This document shows positions 35,553-46,399 of a DNA stretch of 64,000 nucleotides, in pieces. Numbering within the stretch: position 1 is the first letter of the stretch; each line of letters starts with the position of its first letter. Origin of the DNA: Cheiracanthium punctorium. Its lineage: Eukaryota > Arthropoda > Arachnida > Araneae > Cheiracanthiidae. The position numbers were made by a program, and so were the translations under genes. The notes under the pieces are model-generated. The model ran no database searches, had not been told where the DNA came from, and saw nothing but the letters and a program-made list of their open reading frames with translations. The stretch covers positions 186,001 to 250,000 of the forward strand of contig JAWZYV010016058.1 of assembly GCA_038373885.1 (NCBI GenBank), in the 5' to 3' direction.

Positions 35553-37283
35553 TGTGTATTTTTTACTTCAAACCAAAAGACATATTAATAAGAAATATCC
35601 GGTTAAGAGAGTAATAGAAGTAACTGGGTATAGAAAACCGATGCCACTTAATCATTTTTGAAAAACTATCACTTAGCAATTTTACAAGGACTCTTTTTTT
35701 TTTAAGAGCAATAAGCTGAGTAACGACAGGAATGGTTGTATTCACTAAAATTTCGATGTACAAATCTTGTCAGAAATAGTCATTCTGATATTTTGCTGTA
35801 TTTATGCACGCGAATACTTTATTGGCTGAATTGCCGTGAACGCAAACAAAGATGTAAAATTTCCTGTGATACAGTAGTAGTATCTTTATGCGCACATTTC
35901 TTGCATATCGTGCATTTCACCCACTTTTCTTTTGTATTAGACAGCAATCCATATATCTTTTCTTTTCAGGAACTGATGTTTTAATGCATTTACATGTGAG
36001 GGGGAATATCTAAACAGCTTCTTGGCCAGGGTTTTCTTTTGTCTTTCATCCCCCTTTTATCTGATTCCTTTTGCAGTTTTCTTTTTCTAGATTAATAGTT
36101 TACATATCCAGTTGATTTTTACAGAAGTACCAGTCAGTAATAGCTATTTGGCCTATTTCATTACACAATATCACCATTTTTGCTAAACAAGCTGATTTAG
36201 TTCGAAGCATATTTTCCAACGAAAATACGTGCCCCGTATTCTGTTGGAAAACATCTTATAAATACCGCTCTTTATAATTCTGCTAACTGATAGTACATAT
36301 ATATGATTTAGTCTCTTGAAAATACCCATCAACTATTCATAATAATTTGGATCTGGTAGTTATATTTGACTTTTCATAAGTGTTTATTACACGCATGATT
36401 TGTGAAACTCTAAATAATTTCATTTCTGACGGCCTTCAATGCATATTACTTATTTTCAAAGAGCGATATAATAATTATAAACTGGCATCAGCATACAAAA
36501 AACATTTTGAAAGCACCATGCATTAACTAAGGGAAAAATAGCAAATAAACAGTGTGAATAAAACGGAAAGCCGGGACATTTGAATGGTATGTCTTATGTA
36601 AAAGGAAGGAAAAAAACTGATAAAACAAATTCTACCTCCTAAAGAGAGATTATCCGTTAAATTTATAATAGAACACGGATATGGTTTTGGAAAAAGAAAT
36701 CTGGCAATGATGGATAACCATTATAAAATAATGTCAGTCAACTGAGCCAGGTTTGAAACCGCTAGATAATAATGATGAATGATTCCATTCCCACAGTGAA
36801 TACTTTCTAAAACAATCTTTAATCTCGTTCGGTATTTTTAACATACCTCATTTTTTCCACCACTTCCCAGATAACTTTTTTGTATTGAGACATTTTACTT
36901 GAGATAATTTAAGCTTATTTTACGCATGATTAAAGTTACAAAATATTGACATATCTGCATAATCAATCAGAACTCTTTTTCGTTCTAGCGGTGTTTAAGT
37001 CACGGCGTATTATAAACTTTACACCTTAGTTTTTATGTATAAGCGTTTAGCATGATTTTCGGTTTCCGCATATTTGAAGGTGTTTATATAATATTTTGTG
37101 CGCTTTCTCAAAAGTGGTGAAATACGGGGTTATTTAGCTCCGCTTCTACAAAGCTTCAATATTTGTAATACACATCGGAAATAAAAAGCATCCTGATGCA
37201 TCTAACTTTGCTTTAACTCGGAAATTCGAATTTCGAATAAAGTTTTTTTTTTTTCTTACGTAAAAAATCATGTATAATTTATA
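35553..37283. other. AT-rich sequence without recognisable genes
   Basis: No structure I can support. Confidence 0.55.
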
Positions 37284-37722
37284 CACTCTCAAAAGTTATT
37301 TCTTCAATTCACGGAAATTTTGCAGCAGTCAGTGCTGCCGGAATATTTCCGTTAATTGACGAATATCCGCTTCTTTTATATCCTGTCAACTGAAGAAACG
37401 CCTTTAGAATTATCGAAATTTTTTCCTCTTCTTGAGAATGAATTAGTGTATAAAGAAGCACTTTGAAAAATTATTTCTTCAATTCACGGAATTTTTTCTG
37501 GCAGCAGTGCTGCCGAAATATTTCCGTTAATTGACGATTATCCGTTTCTTTTTTTTCTTCTGTAAATTGAAGAAACTTCTCCAAATTCACGAATTTTTTT
37601 CCTCTTCTTCAGATAGTAGGAAGAAGAATTCACGGAAATATTACGTTTCCAAAGTGTATGGAAATTGTTCGTTGAAAAATGAGGGATAAATTAGTGTATA
37701 AAGACGAATTTTTTTGAGAGTG
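37284..37722. mobile_element. Hairpin-rich MITE with internal tandem duplication
   Basis: TA + CACTCTCAAAAG starts it and TTTTGAGAGTG + TA ends it (TA at 37282-37283 and 37723-37724). Inside, a unit of about 170 bp is present twice (from about 37299 and 37468). Each unit nests a GCAGCA..TGCTGC palindrome (perfect GGCAGCAGTGCTGCC in the second) within an outer stem CAATTCACGGAAAT / ATTTCCGTTAATTG. Non-coding, 439 bp. Confidence 0.8.
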
Positions 37723-37724
37723 TA

Positions 37725-40194
37725 GCAATATTTTTAATGTTGCAATTTTAAGCGATCATATAGTCTGCTTATTAAACTGAGTAACGAAAGGAATGATAGT
37801 ATTCACGAAAATTTTGGTGTATAAATTTTGGCAGAAATAGCCATTCTGACATTTTCCTGAGAGTCTTCTGTATTTATTTACGCGAATACATATGCACGAT
37901 CCGTTTCGACCATTCCTGGATTCATTGCGCTCTTGTTCGGTCGTGTCGTCTGCACAAATAGCCGTGATGGGGAAGTTGGGCCACAATTAAACACGGGGTA
38001 CGATGAAGAATTCTATTTTAAATCAATAGTATTTGTCACAGAATTATGAAACTCATACAACAATTATTCAAATACATGTTCCAGTTATTGATGTGATTTG
38101 GAGACAATTGCATTTTTGTAATAGGAGATATAGAAAATTATTGGATTTTCACCATTGAAAGTAAATTTTATTACTAAAAGTAATTTTGTTTTCATATGTA
38201 TAATTATTTATTTTTCAAATATGGTGTGGTCGCTATGGTGTGGTCTTCATACTCCCAAAGCCAGAAATATAAAAAAATAAATATTAAGAATTAGTAAAAA
38301 TTTATTTAGTTTGTAGCCTCATGAAATATTTTTACTATGAAACACTTGTAGATGGGACACAATGAAACATTTTCATTGTACTCCGGGTAAAGGAATTTAC
38401 TAAAAATAAAGATTTTACTATTAAATATTTAGATTGAGATTTCCATACAGCACATACAGTTGATAAAAAATTGTTTTTAAATCGTACTCTATCTTCTTCA
38501 GACTCTGAAGATGGTATAAGAATCCAGATTGTCTATCAACTAACATTCCACGCACTACAGATTATGAGCTATTCTCACATAGCATGTATAACACAAGCAG
38601 TATCGCTCTAAAGGATTATGTTTTAATCAAGGAAGGTGAACTTATATGTAAAGAAATGTACTCTGTTGGGGATGTAATAAACTGAAATTAAACGGATTGC
38701 GGAGTTCTGTACGTAAAACGTATGCTGTAAGCCCAAGCTTCAAATTTGTGCGTTCTACGGAAATATATATATTTGAAAAAAACTCCAATTGTAATAAAAT
38801 GACCACCTTCTGTTCCTTTAGGTAGTACAGAAAGGAAAGCAGAAATGTTAATTTTTCAGTTTAAGTAAATTTTTTATAAAATGAAAAACTATCGCTTAAC
38901 CTCTAATAAAAGTATTATGTTTTCATCTCAAACTATAACAGTTAATTGAATTTATTTTTTTCCATTTAAATATCATAGTTATGTCTATTAATGTTTATTA
39001 TAAATGTACATAAAACATATATTCTGAAATTTGAATTTTGACTGATATTATTTGAGTGCTTGTGGAGTGTTATTAAATGTTTCATTGTATACGGAGTACA
39101 ATGAAACACTGTCGACCTTCATCTCATGCATATTTTTTAAATATGAAGATGCTAATCCATTCATAAAAATGCATTTAGTTGGGGAAAAGAGCAGGTTAAA
39201 AGTGCCCATTAATTTTATATTTGTACATGCACATTTGTGAACAGAAAAAAAAGTAAATTTTGTTTCATTGTAACCCGAATTCCCCAACATGTCTCACTGA
39301 TCTCAAAATCGTTTAGTCATCAAATATTGAAAATTTGCATTTAGGAATAGACTAACTAATGCGAACGATATGAAATTTGGTGACATAATAGGTGGTTGCG
39401 CAACTTAAACTATAAGCGTAGACCTTTTAAATATTTTGCTTATATTTTTAAATTGTGCAAAAATGTATCCAAAATGTCAATATATTTCTCTATTACATAT
39501 ACACCACTGAAGCGAATGAAATAAGAATCGTAACAGGTGGTCAATTAAACTAAAGGCGTCAATGTACTTTAAAATTTTTATAGATTTTGAGATTTTGTGG
39601 AAAGAGTACATGTTTGTTCCATTCCTAAAAATGGATGAAAGCGAATGAAATTTGGAATTGCGTTAATGGATTAAGGAAGTACAATGGAGTTTAGCAACAT
39701 GCTCAGCAACGACTGAAACAGCACATGCCGGATTTATTTCTTTTAATTTGAATAAATTTTAAAACTGTTTTTATAATGTTAATTTGTCATTTTAGATTTT
39801 GTGAAAATTCTGCAAAAATATTTTCAGGCATAATATTAAAATATCTACAGTGAATCAAACAAAACTTACTTTCAGGTTAGGAATGGCCTCTTGACTTGAA
39901 AAGCTCATTCAACCAGAATAAAACTAATTTTTGAAATAAAAAGAAACTATCTATCGTTAATTTCGCTCATCACTTTGTAACTCTCTAACCTGTAATCTTT
40001 TAACAATACACCGAGTTATAATTTAGATTTATGTCCTACTACCAATATTCTAATTCCATTTTTTTTTTTTTTTTTTTTTTTTGTACTCCTACAGTGCTGG
40101 TGAAAATTCAGGGTTTCTGGAAATTTGCATTCTATACTAACCGGCGTTAACGGGTACTGTGTGTTTTTTACAAAGTTTTTTAATTACTTTACTT
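37725..40194. repeat. AT-rich DNA with hairpins and a diverged ~140-bp tandem repeat
   Basis: A perfect hairpin TGTTTCATTGTA-tacggag-TACAATGAAACA lies at 39078-39108, and related ACAATGAAACATTTTCATTGTACTCCGGG-type motifs occur at about 38360 and 39263. Between about 39355 and 39700 three diverged units start with GCGAA..ATGAAAT and share GGTGGT..AACTTAAACTA. A T20+ run is at 40060-40082. No coding sequence recognised. Confidence 0.55.
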
Positions 40195-40844
40195 TAGGGT
40201 GGTTATTAATTAACGTGAGGTGTTCAGAGCCCTCCCTCGAGTAAAGTATTGGACGAAAACTAGGCAAATTTGATGAGAATGCATAGTAGACCATGGGATT
40301 TTGATTTAAAAAAAAAAAAAAAAAAAAGTTAAAAAGTTGCAAAATTTGCCACTGGGGCAATTTTGGCGCTGCAAAAGTGTATTAGCGTAAATATTTAATG
40401 GTTGATTGACAAACAAGACAGCAAAAAATCAATTTTACTTACAAATTTGATTCAATATGCGTACCAATGGTAAATTCCAAGAACTGCATACGATGCACGA
40501 CATTTTCTACTGCCGCTCGCAGCATATCATAGTTGATTTGCCTCATGTGTAACGTTATTCGATCCTTTAACGTTGCAATATCGGAGACATGTCCTTGATA
40601 AACAACACCTTTAAGAAATCCCCACAACCAAAAATCGCAAGGATTGAGATCGGGGGACCTCTGGGGCACTTTTACCACGCCAAAATTGCTCCAGTGGCAA
40701 ATTTTGGAACTATTTTTTTTTTTTTTTTTTGAAATCCAAATCCCATGGTCTACTATGCATGCTCATCAAATTTGGTTAGGTTTCGTCCAATACTTTACTC
40801 GCAAGAGGGCTCTGAACACCTCACGTTAATTAATAACCACCCTG
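40195..40844 (-). mobile_element. Mariner-like element remnant with ~170-bp TIRs
   Basis: The left arm (AGGGTGGTTATTAATTAACG, GGTGTTCAGAGCCCTC, AGACCATGGGATTTTGAT, then an A-run and TTTGCCACTGGGGCAATTTT) is repeated inverted at 40672-40844, ending CCCTG before TA. 650 bp. It carries a transposase C-terminal fragment on the minus strand. The A-run/T-run next to the arms is a family feature shared with 3352-4394. Confidence 0.85.
40439..40678 (-). pseudogene. Mariner-like transposase C-terminal fragment
   Basis: An uninterrupted 79-codon minus-strand frame starts in the third catalytic block, PQRSPDLNPCDFWLWGFLKG. It then has VYQGHVSDIATLKDRI and the C-terminal region MLRAAVENVVHRMQ before its stop. 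The Asp after NPC is in the position of the third acidic residue of mariner (DDxD) enzymes. Everything upstream is deleted and the frame merges into the right TIR, so it is a remnant despite being open. Confidence 0.85.
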
Positions 40845-40854
40845 TACCCTGTAT

Positions 40855-40876
40855 ATATATATATATATATATATTC
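40855..40876. repeat. (TA)n microsatellite
   Basis: About eleven TA units next to the 3' end of the SINE-like sequence that follows on the minus strand. Confidence 0.85.
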
Positions 40877-41036
40877 CAATTGGTGCATTATGAGGAAACA
40901 TGTTAATTGCTCACTGTGAAGGAACATTCGAGTTAACACTGAGCCCAACTCAGGAACATGTACCCATGATTCTAATCGAACCTGGGCCCATGAACTAATA
41001 TTTCGTCAGCTATTACACCGCCTCGGAGACCTTAAA
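40877..41036 (-). mobile_element. tRNA-derived SINE-like sequence
   Basis: On the minus strand, from about 41033, an A-box-like TGTAATAGCTGACG (41016-41003) is followed by a B-box GGTTCGATTAG (40982-40972) preceded by CATGGGCCCA. This is the arrangement of a tRNA head with internal pol III promoter. A body of about 100 bp follows and ends in the (TA)n run, as SINEs often end in a short microsatellite. It does not fold as a normal tRNA by eye, so I do not call a tRNA gene. Confidence 0.45.
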
Positions 41037-41989
41037 AATGCGTATTTTCATTTGAATCGTCGGCAGGATTAGAATGTTTTACTTCATTAAATATTAATAA
41101 ATGCGTTTATTTCAGCATATTTTCTGGCTATTATATATTAATTTCGTGAAAAATGCTTGTATAAGTTAAAGAGGTATTTAAAAGGCAATGTCTTAAACTA
41201 CAACTTAACACATTCTAATAAATTTGGAAACGATGAAAAAGTTAGAAACAAATAAACATTTTCATCATTTTCCGCGAAAAACGTTCACAATTAGTTATTC
41301 TCTACTGAGAACTTCTATAAGCTACCGAAATCAAATTCTATCACTTATTCAATAAACATTAAATTTATATCGCTGGATTTGCCATCAATAACACTGAACC
41401 CATCTTCTGTGATGACCAGCAGACATGCCAGAGGCGTGATTTGAGTAGTTTCCTGCCACGACGCAGTGTGAAAGACATGGTATCAAGGGTATCTGATATC
41501 TTTAGATGAATAGTTTTGCAGACACCCAAAGCTTTAATTAGAATTTTATTTCCCTTATCACAGAGTTTATCTGTATCAATGAGCTTATATATGTGTGTTT
41601 TTTTCTATATATATATTATTATAAAGCTAATTTCTCTCTGTCTCACTCTCTCTCTCTCTCTCGCTTTTTTAAAATTTCTTTATCTAATGTGGATTCCTTT
41701 ATGTGCAGCAATATTTAAATTGTTTATTAAATCTAATATTATTAACTTTCTATAAATACATGGAACTTTCTATAAACATGGATTTAGAATGTAATTCTAT
41801 AAATTTCAATCAAGCACTAAATGGATTACTACTATTTTTCTTTAGTTTTACTTTGTTTGGTAAAATTGACTGGAATATTTTTTGTTATTTACCTGTGAGT
41901 AAAGTGATTGCAAGACTTAAAATACGAAGAATAATCGAACACATGTACTTTGTATGAATGGAAACGCAATGTAATAATTAATCATAATA
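41037..41989. other. AT-rich sequence with (TC)n tract
   Basis: A TC microsatellite lies at about 41634-41663. Frames of 79 and 84 codons overlap here but are low complexity and lack motifs. Confidence 0.55.
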
Positions 41990-42161
41990 CACTCATGTCC
42001 ATAAATTAAGGATAATTCAGAATCACACAGAAATTGATCTCTAAAATAAAAATTTCACCTGTGGAATGATCACACACATCTTGAAGAATAATATGCAAAT
42101 TACAGGAAACCACCAGATGGCGTGGATGGTACGTCACAATGACGAGGGTGTAAGAGAGGGG

Positions 42162-42170
42162 TATATAAGG
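42162..42170 (+). promoter_or_regulatory. TATA box of the Tc1 transposase
   Basis: TATATAAGG lies about 75 bp upstream of the transposase ATG. The same GTATATAAGGA core lies at 51398-51408 in front of the other Tc1 transposase, so it is probably a conserved promoter element of these transposons. Confidence 0.6.
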
Positions 42171-42239
42171 AATGGTGGCAAAGAAGTAAAATTGTTCACA
42201 AGCGCTGTGAAAGCCTTTCAGTGCAAAAACAGCATAGTT

Positions 42240-43268
42240 ATGGCACAAAGGAGGCATTTGGATGATGTTTTACGTGGCAGAATTATCGGACGACTGGAAT
42301 GTGGACGTACCCAGCTGGAAGTATCCGAGGAACTTGGAATCGCCCAGAGTGTCATCTCCAGGCTTTGGTAATGATTCCAAGATGATGGTAATGTGAGTAG
42401 ACGTTACAGCACAGGTCACCCCCGAGTTACAACGCCGAATGAGGACCGCTATTTGGCAGTTACTGCCAAAAGAAACAGACGGAGTACAGCATCAGACCTG
42501 TCTCGTCAGCTCTCTTCAGCTACCGGTACGACAGTTTCAAGGCAGACCGTGTACAGACGCTTAGGGCACATTGGTCTATATGCTCGTAGGCCTGTCAGAT
42601 GTGTTCCACTTACTGCAACTCACTGTCGCCTGCGATTAACCTGGAGTAGAGAGCATGCATTGTGGACAACGCAATAGTGGTCTTGTGTGATGTTTTCCGA
42701 CGAGTCCAGATTTAGTTTAGAGTCTGATTCTCGCCGGACATTCATCTGGAGAGCGCCAGGTACCCGTTACCACCAAGAGAACACCATTGAAAGACACCGT
42801 TACGGTGGTGCAGGATGGCTCGTTTGGGGAGGAATTATTCTTGGTTCCAGAACTGACCTGCATGTTCAGATTGTAACGATGACAGGCCACATCTATCGGG
42901 ATGTCATTCTGGAACAACATGTACGTTTGTTTCGGGGCGCCATGGGTGTTGAATTTGTGTTTATGGATGACAACGCCCGTCCTCACCGTGCAAACATTGT
43001 AGACGAATGCCTTCAATCGGAGGATATCACCCGTATGCATTGGCCAGCATACTCACCGGACTTGAATCCAATAGAGCATGTGTGGGATATGCTTGGCCGA
43101 CGAATTGCAGCCCGTCAACCCCCTCCCACCTGTCTACCGGAACTTCGGAGTGCATTGCTTGATGAGTGGTGTAATATTCCCCAAGATCAGATTGATCATT
43201 TGATACTCAGCATGCCTAGGCGTTGTCAGGCCTGTATTGCATCGTCCGGGAGACATACTCCGTATTAA
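42240..43268 (+). pseudogene. Tc1-like transposase (DD34E), three stop codons
   Basis: One frame of 342 codons runs from ATG 42240 to TAA at 43266-43268. It is broken only by TAA-TGA at codons 44-45 and TAG at codon 146. The N-terminal helix-turn-helix pair is in residues 1-110 (RIIGRLECGRTQLEVSEELG, then RRSTASDLSRQLSS). The catalytic residues are intact: D154 in FSDESRFS, D244 in MDDNARPHR and E279 in NPIEHVW. That is 34 residues between D244 and E279, the Tc1 spacing. The C-terminus ends SSGRHTPY, as in relatives. The protein would bind the TIRs and perform cut-and-paste transposition in the nucleus. With the stops it cannot be made from this copy. The start is chosen because the sequence from this ATG matches the family N-terminus, and a longer frame upstream lies in the 5' UTR. 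Confidence 0.95.
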
Positions 43269-43496
43269 CCATCCTACTAACCATGTTATACTGTTTTTTG
43301 TAAATAGGTTCTTTTTTGAAATTTGGTCAAGGGAGTAAAACTTGCAATTTTTATTAATTATGTCAAACATATAGCATCTTTTTAGCTCTTTACTTTTTGT
43401 TTAATAAATAGACTTTATAAATAAGTCAAATTTGTTTTGCTTCTTTCTCTTTCTTTGCCTGAACTTCATTATCCTTAATTTATGGACATGAGTGTA

Positions 43497-43979
43497 AATG
43501 CGGTATAAAATTAGCTAAATTCTAATAAAACATTTATGTACATATTTCTGGTAGGTTTCATTAGAATTAAATTTCAGTTAGCTAGTACATAATCTGAATA
43601 TCTGCTATGTACAATTGGAGATTTCGATATTTTGACTATTATGACTAGTTTACTCACCGAATTTTCTTATAGAAAGACCTCTACGTGACTCTAATCATTA
43701 TACGGTGAACTGTGATCACTAAAACAAATATGTCATGCCAATCAGCCAGAATATTCTAAAATAATATCTGCTAATAAAAGCCGGTAAAAATAAATAAACC
43801 TTTTGCACATAGCAGATATTGGTTTGACAATGACGATATGTAATTTTACGTATTATATAATGTATCCGAAAGATATTACTATACTTTCAAAAGCTAATTA
43901 CAAATAAACAAACAAAAGTATTCACTAACTGTTTTTGTTCTTCATGATGATAATATTTTTTTTCAATGTTTTATTGCAG
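43497..43979. other. AT-rich sequence ending in a polypyrimidine tract
   Basis: No gene. The last 25 bases form a strong acceptor (T-rich run, then TTGCAG at 43974-43979). Confidence 0.5.
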
Positions 43980-44229
43980 GATTTCAATTAGCATCGTTAG
44001 TCGGTCGCGAGCTATCGACTCTACAGTATACAAAATTTCAAGCCACGTTCTATGAGGCACTTCAGGATCAGCACACTTCCAGCGCACATTCAGTGAATTC
44101 ACGCTTTCCTTATTTTTTATTCAGTTTTTTTAAGTGTTCGCATATTTTGTGAAGACCCTGCAGATAAATGCTTTATTTATTCATGTAATGTAATTACTTG
44201 TATTCTGAAGCAAATCATATGGTAATAAA
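43980..44229 (+). other. Candidate terminal coding exon of an unknown gene
   Basis: Directly after the acceptor CAG (43977-43979), a frame from 43982 stays open for 56 codons to TGA at 44150-44152. It begins FQLASLVGRELSTLQYTKFQ and then has ATFYEALQDQHTSSAHS. Its composition is unlike the surrounding DNA: the first 120 bases are CpG-containing and GC-richer. AATAAA follows at 44224-44229 with a T/GT-rich stretch after it. If real it is the last exon of a plus-strand gene, entered in phase 2 (two bases, GA, belong to a split codon). I do not recognise the protein. No upstream exon could be paired with confidence. Confidence 0.4.
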
Positions 44230-45131
44230 ATGTTTCTCTTTGAATAAGAAGAAAAATATTTATAAAAAAAAATAATGCTTGGAGTGTCTTGATTGCATGA
44301 AACAACAGGTCAGCGGGTTTTTAGAGACACATACAGCTCATGGTAACACATTTTTGACCCATTACTTAAATTCTAAATGCCAACTCATATGAGAAGAGTC
44401 CTATTCACATAATTTTATAAATCTCGCAAAGCCTAAACAGTGTCTGCGAAACTAGGATGCTTCTGTTTGGTAAGCATCGGAAACGTGATTTTTTTTTTTT
44501 TTTTTTTTTAAGCGGAAGCATATTGGAAAAATCTAGTGTTAAAGTTACGAACTATCAACATAAAATATGCATCTACTCCCAGTTTCCTTAGGCTGATCTT
44601 ACCTTTGCCAATTCCTAATCATTTTTGTTCATGAAAAAATTCAAAAAGTTGATATATAATATTATTATTTTTTTAATAGAATAAGGATACACATAAGTGG
44701 TCTGAAAACAGAATTAAGTATTAAAATAGTTATTACATATGTCTAATTTGCAACTCAAAAACCATGATTATGCTTGTACTTTCTGATGATTTATTTTAAT
44801 GACAGTTATCTCGTTACTTTTGCATTGTAAATCGGAATAGAAATTATGGATGTTTACACGAAATTGCCCTTTATTTCTTTAGCAGCAACTTAAGCAGGTG
44901 TATCTGGTATAAGAGGGCATATAGAAACTGCTGTATTATTATACACGCAGCAACGTAATCCATAGCTTGCACTGCGCTTATTTGCAACGCATGTTTTCCC
45001 CCAAAGGATTAAAAGGATACCTAGTATTGTCGACCATTTTAGTGACGATTCTAGATCTGATTTACATTCTCGTGTACATGGTTTTAATCCAGGGTAGAGC
45101 AATTTCATGTGATATTTATATATAATATAAA

Positions 45132-45134
<3 letters not shown>
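44230..45134. other. AT-rich sequence, no gene recognised
   Basis: A T19 run lies at about 44491-44509. Nothing else is supported. Confidence 0.55.

Positions 45135-45174
<40 letters not shown>
45135..45174. repeat. (AT)n microsatellite
   Basis: About 19 uninterrupted AT units. Confidence 0.95.
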
Positions 45175-45178
<4 letters not shown>

Positions 45179-45189
45179 ATAATAAATCA

Positions 45190-45690
45190 TAAGCCCACTA
45201 AAATCCCAAATTTCTCGAACTGCTAAACTGCGTAGGAACAAAGGGAAATTCGCTTTCAAAAGCCGCAACTACTACACAGTACCTAGCAATTTCGTTCTGT
45301 CTTTGTGGCCAGTCCCCGCTGTTTCGTTGCACTTGCATTTTTGAACTAAAACTCACTGGCGCCCGGATGACTTGCTGATCTGGGTTCGCCAATCATTGCA
45401 GAACGCAAGGTCACGTGACAAGACCTCTACAACGTGATAAAAAGTTTGACGCATCAAAGGCACAAGAGGATTGCGCGTTATTTCTTGCAAGAACAACATG
45501 TATCAAATTGTCTAATAAAAATATGTAAACCCGCAAGATTTCCTCTACCTGGCCCGACTACCAGTTCCAGCACCAGCGGGTGGCCGGGGAAACTCTAAGA
45601 CAGAGTCCCGGGCCGCCTCGCCTAATACCCAACGTCGAGATTTGCTCCCAGCGAAGGCTCAACAACCTCACCTTCTCCGGTACACGACAA
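45190..45690. other. GC-richer segment with palindromic E-box, possibly the retrotransposon 3' end or LTR
   Basis: It lies directly downstream (minus strand) of the integrase remnant and differs from its flanks in composition. GTCACGTGAC at 45410-45419 is a perfect palindromic E-box of the CLEAR/USF type, next to a CCAAT-like ATTGG on the minus strand. TGGCGCCCGGA at 45357-45367 resembles a lysine-tRNA primer binding site on the plus strand, but no gag follows it. I could not find a paired LTR. Confidence 0.35.
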
Positions 45691-45699
45691 CAACCTTCC

Positions 45700-46210
45700 C
45701 GTAGCCGTTTACGTTACAATAGATGGATTAGTTCTCTCTATCTCTCCATTTTTCTGTGGGTGTTGGGCTGTGGTAAGCGACTGTTTAACATTGTTACGTT
45801 CTAAAAATCATCTGAATTTAGTTGAAGAGAAAGCTGCGTTCCGATCCGTTAATAATTTTTTTGGAGTTTGAATTTCGAATATCTGCTTTAAGCAATTAGT
45901 GTAAGTCTCTGTAGTTACGCTTTTTGATGGAAAAGCCCAAGCATAACGTGTGGCATGGCCAATTATTAAATGTAGGTATATTTTTTTTATAATAATGTAA
46001 TCCTCCTACTGTGTCTAAGCTTAAGCATTCGAAAAGTTGGTCTGTCGGAGGAACCTCTTGCAGCAACTGAAACCTTTTCTGCCCCTTTTTCTTATTAATT
46101 TGACAAGCGTGGCAATTTTTTTACATAATTATTTATATCTTCCGTAATCTTGGGCCAATAATAATGAGGTGTGATTAATTGTACTGTTTTATTTACTCCG
46201 GGGTGTCCGA
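45700..46210 (-). pseudogene. Gypsy integrase remnant
   Basis: The N-terminal HHCC zinc region is represented by HYYWPKITEDINNYV, followed after a one-base frameshift by the Cys pair at about 46100. The catalytic core retains D at 46013-46015 (in a DTVGG block), D at 45844-45846 (TDRNAAF) and E at 45736-45738 (NGEIER). There are 35 residues between the second D and E, the DD35E spacing. It would insert the reverse-transcribed DNA into the host chromosome. Several stops and frame changes make it inactive, and similarity ends near 45700. Confidence 0.8.
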
Positions 46211-46399
46211 ATTCCTCTTGAGCTTTACGTAATATATCTAATCTTAATGAAAATGGTAGTACTATTTTTAAAAGAATATTTTTCTTAATGTAAATAACAT
46301 CACCTAATTTTATATAGCTAAATCCCTGAACATTGTATTTATTTTGTTGTTGTTGAACATTGTAATTATTTCTTGTAGATCTAGTAAATGAGAAACTTG

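Larger units (their letters stand above)
41990..43494 (+). mobile_element. Near-complete Tc1-like transposon
   Basis: Perfect 27-bp TIRs start CACTCATGTCCATAAATTAA and end with the exact complement (43468-43494). TA target-site copies flank them at 41988-41989 and 43495-43496. The length is 1505 bp, close to that of intact Tc1 elements, with one transposase gene inside. Perfect TIRs, TSD and full length indicate a young copy, although its gene has three stops. Confidence 0.95.

Noticed and set aside
40439..40678. Open 79-codon transposase fragment as an exapted domain gene
   Set aside because: It is simply the undeleted end between the TIRs of a MITE, with no own start or promoter.
42066..42371. 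Transposase start at the upstream ATG 42066
   Set aside because: The extra 58 codons lie in the element's 5' UTR and include the TATA box; family similarity begins at ATG 42240.
45357..45367. TGGCGCCCGGA as a retroviral primer binding site with an LTR to its left
   Set aside because: No LTR pair, no gag to the right, and the neighbouring Gypsy remnant runs on the other strand.
45198..45392. 64-codon minus-strand frame in the GC-richer block
   Set aside because: It lacks an ATG, with a stop codon immediately upstream; probably open by composition.
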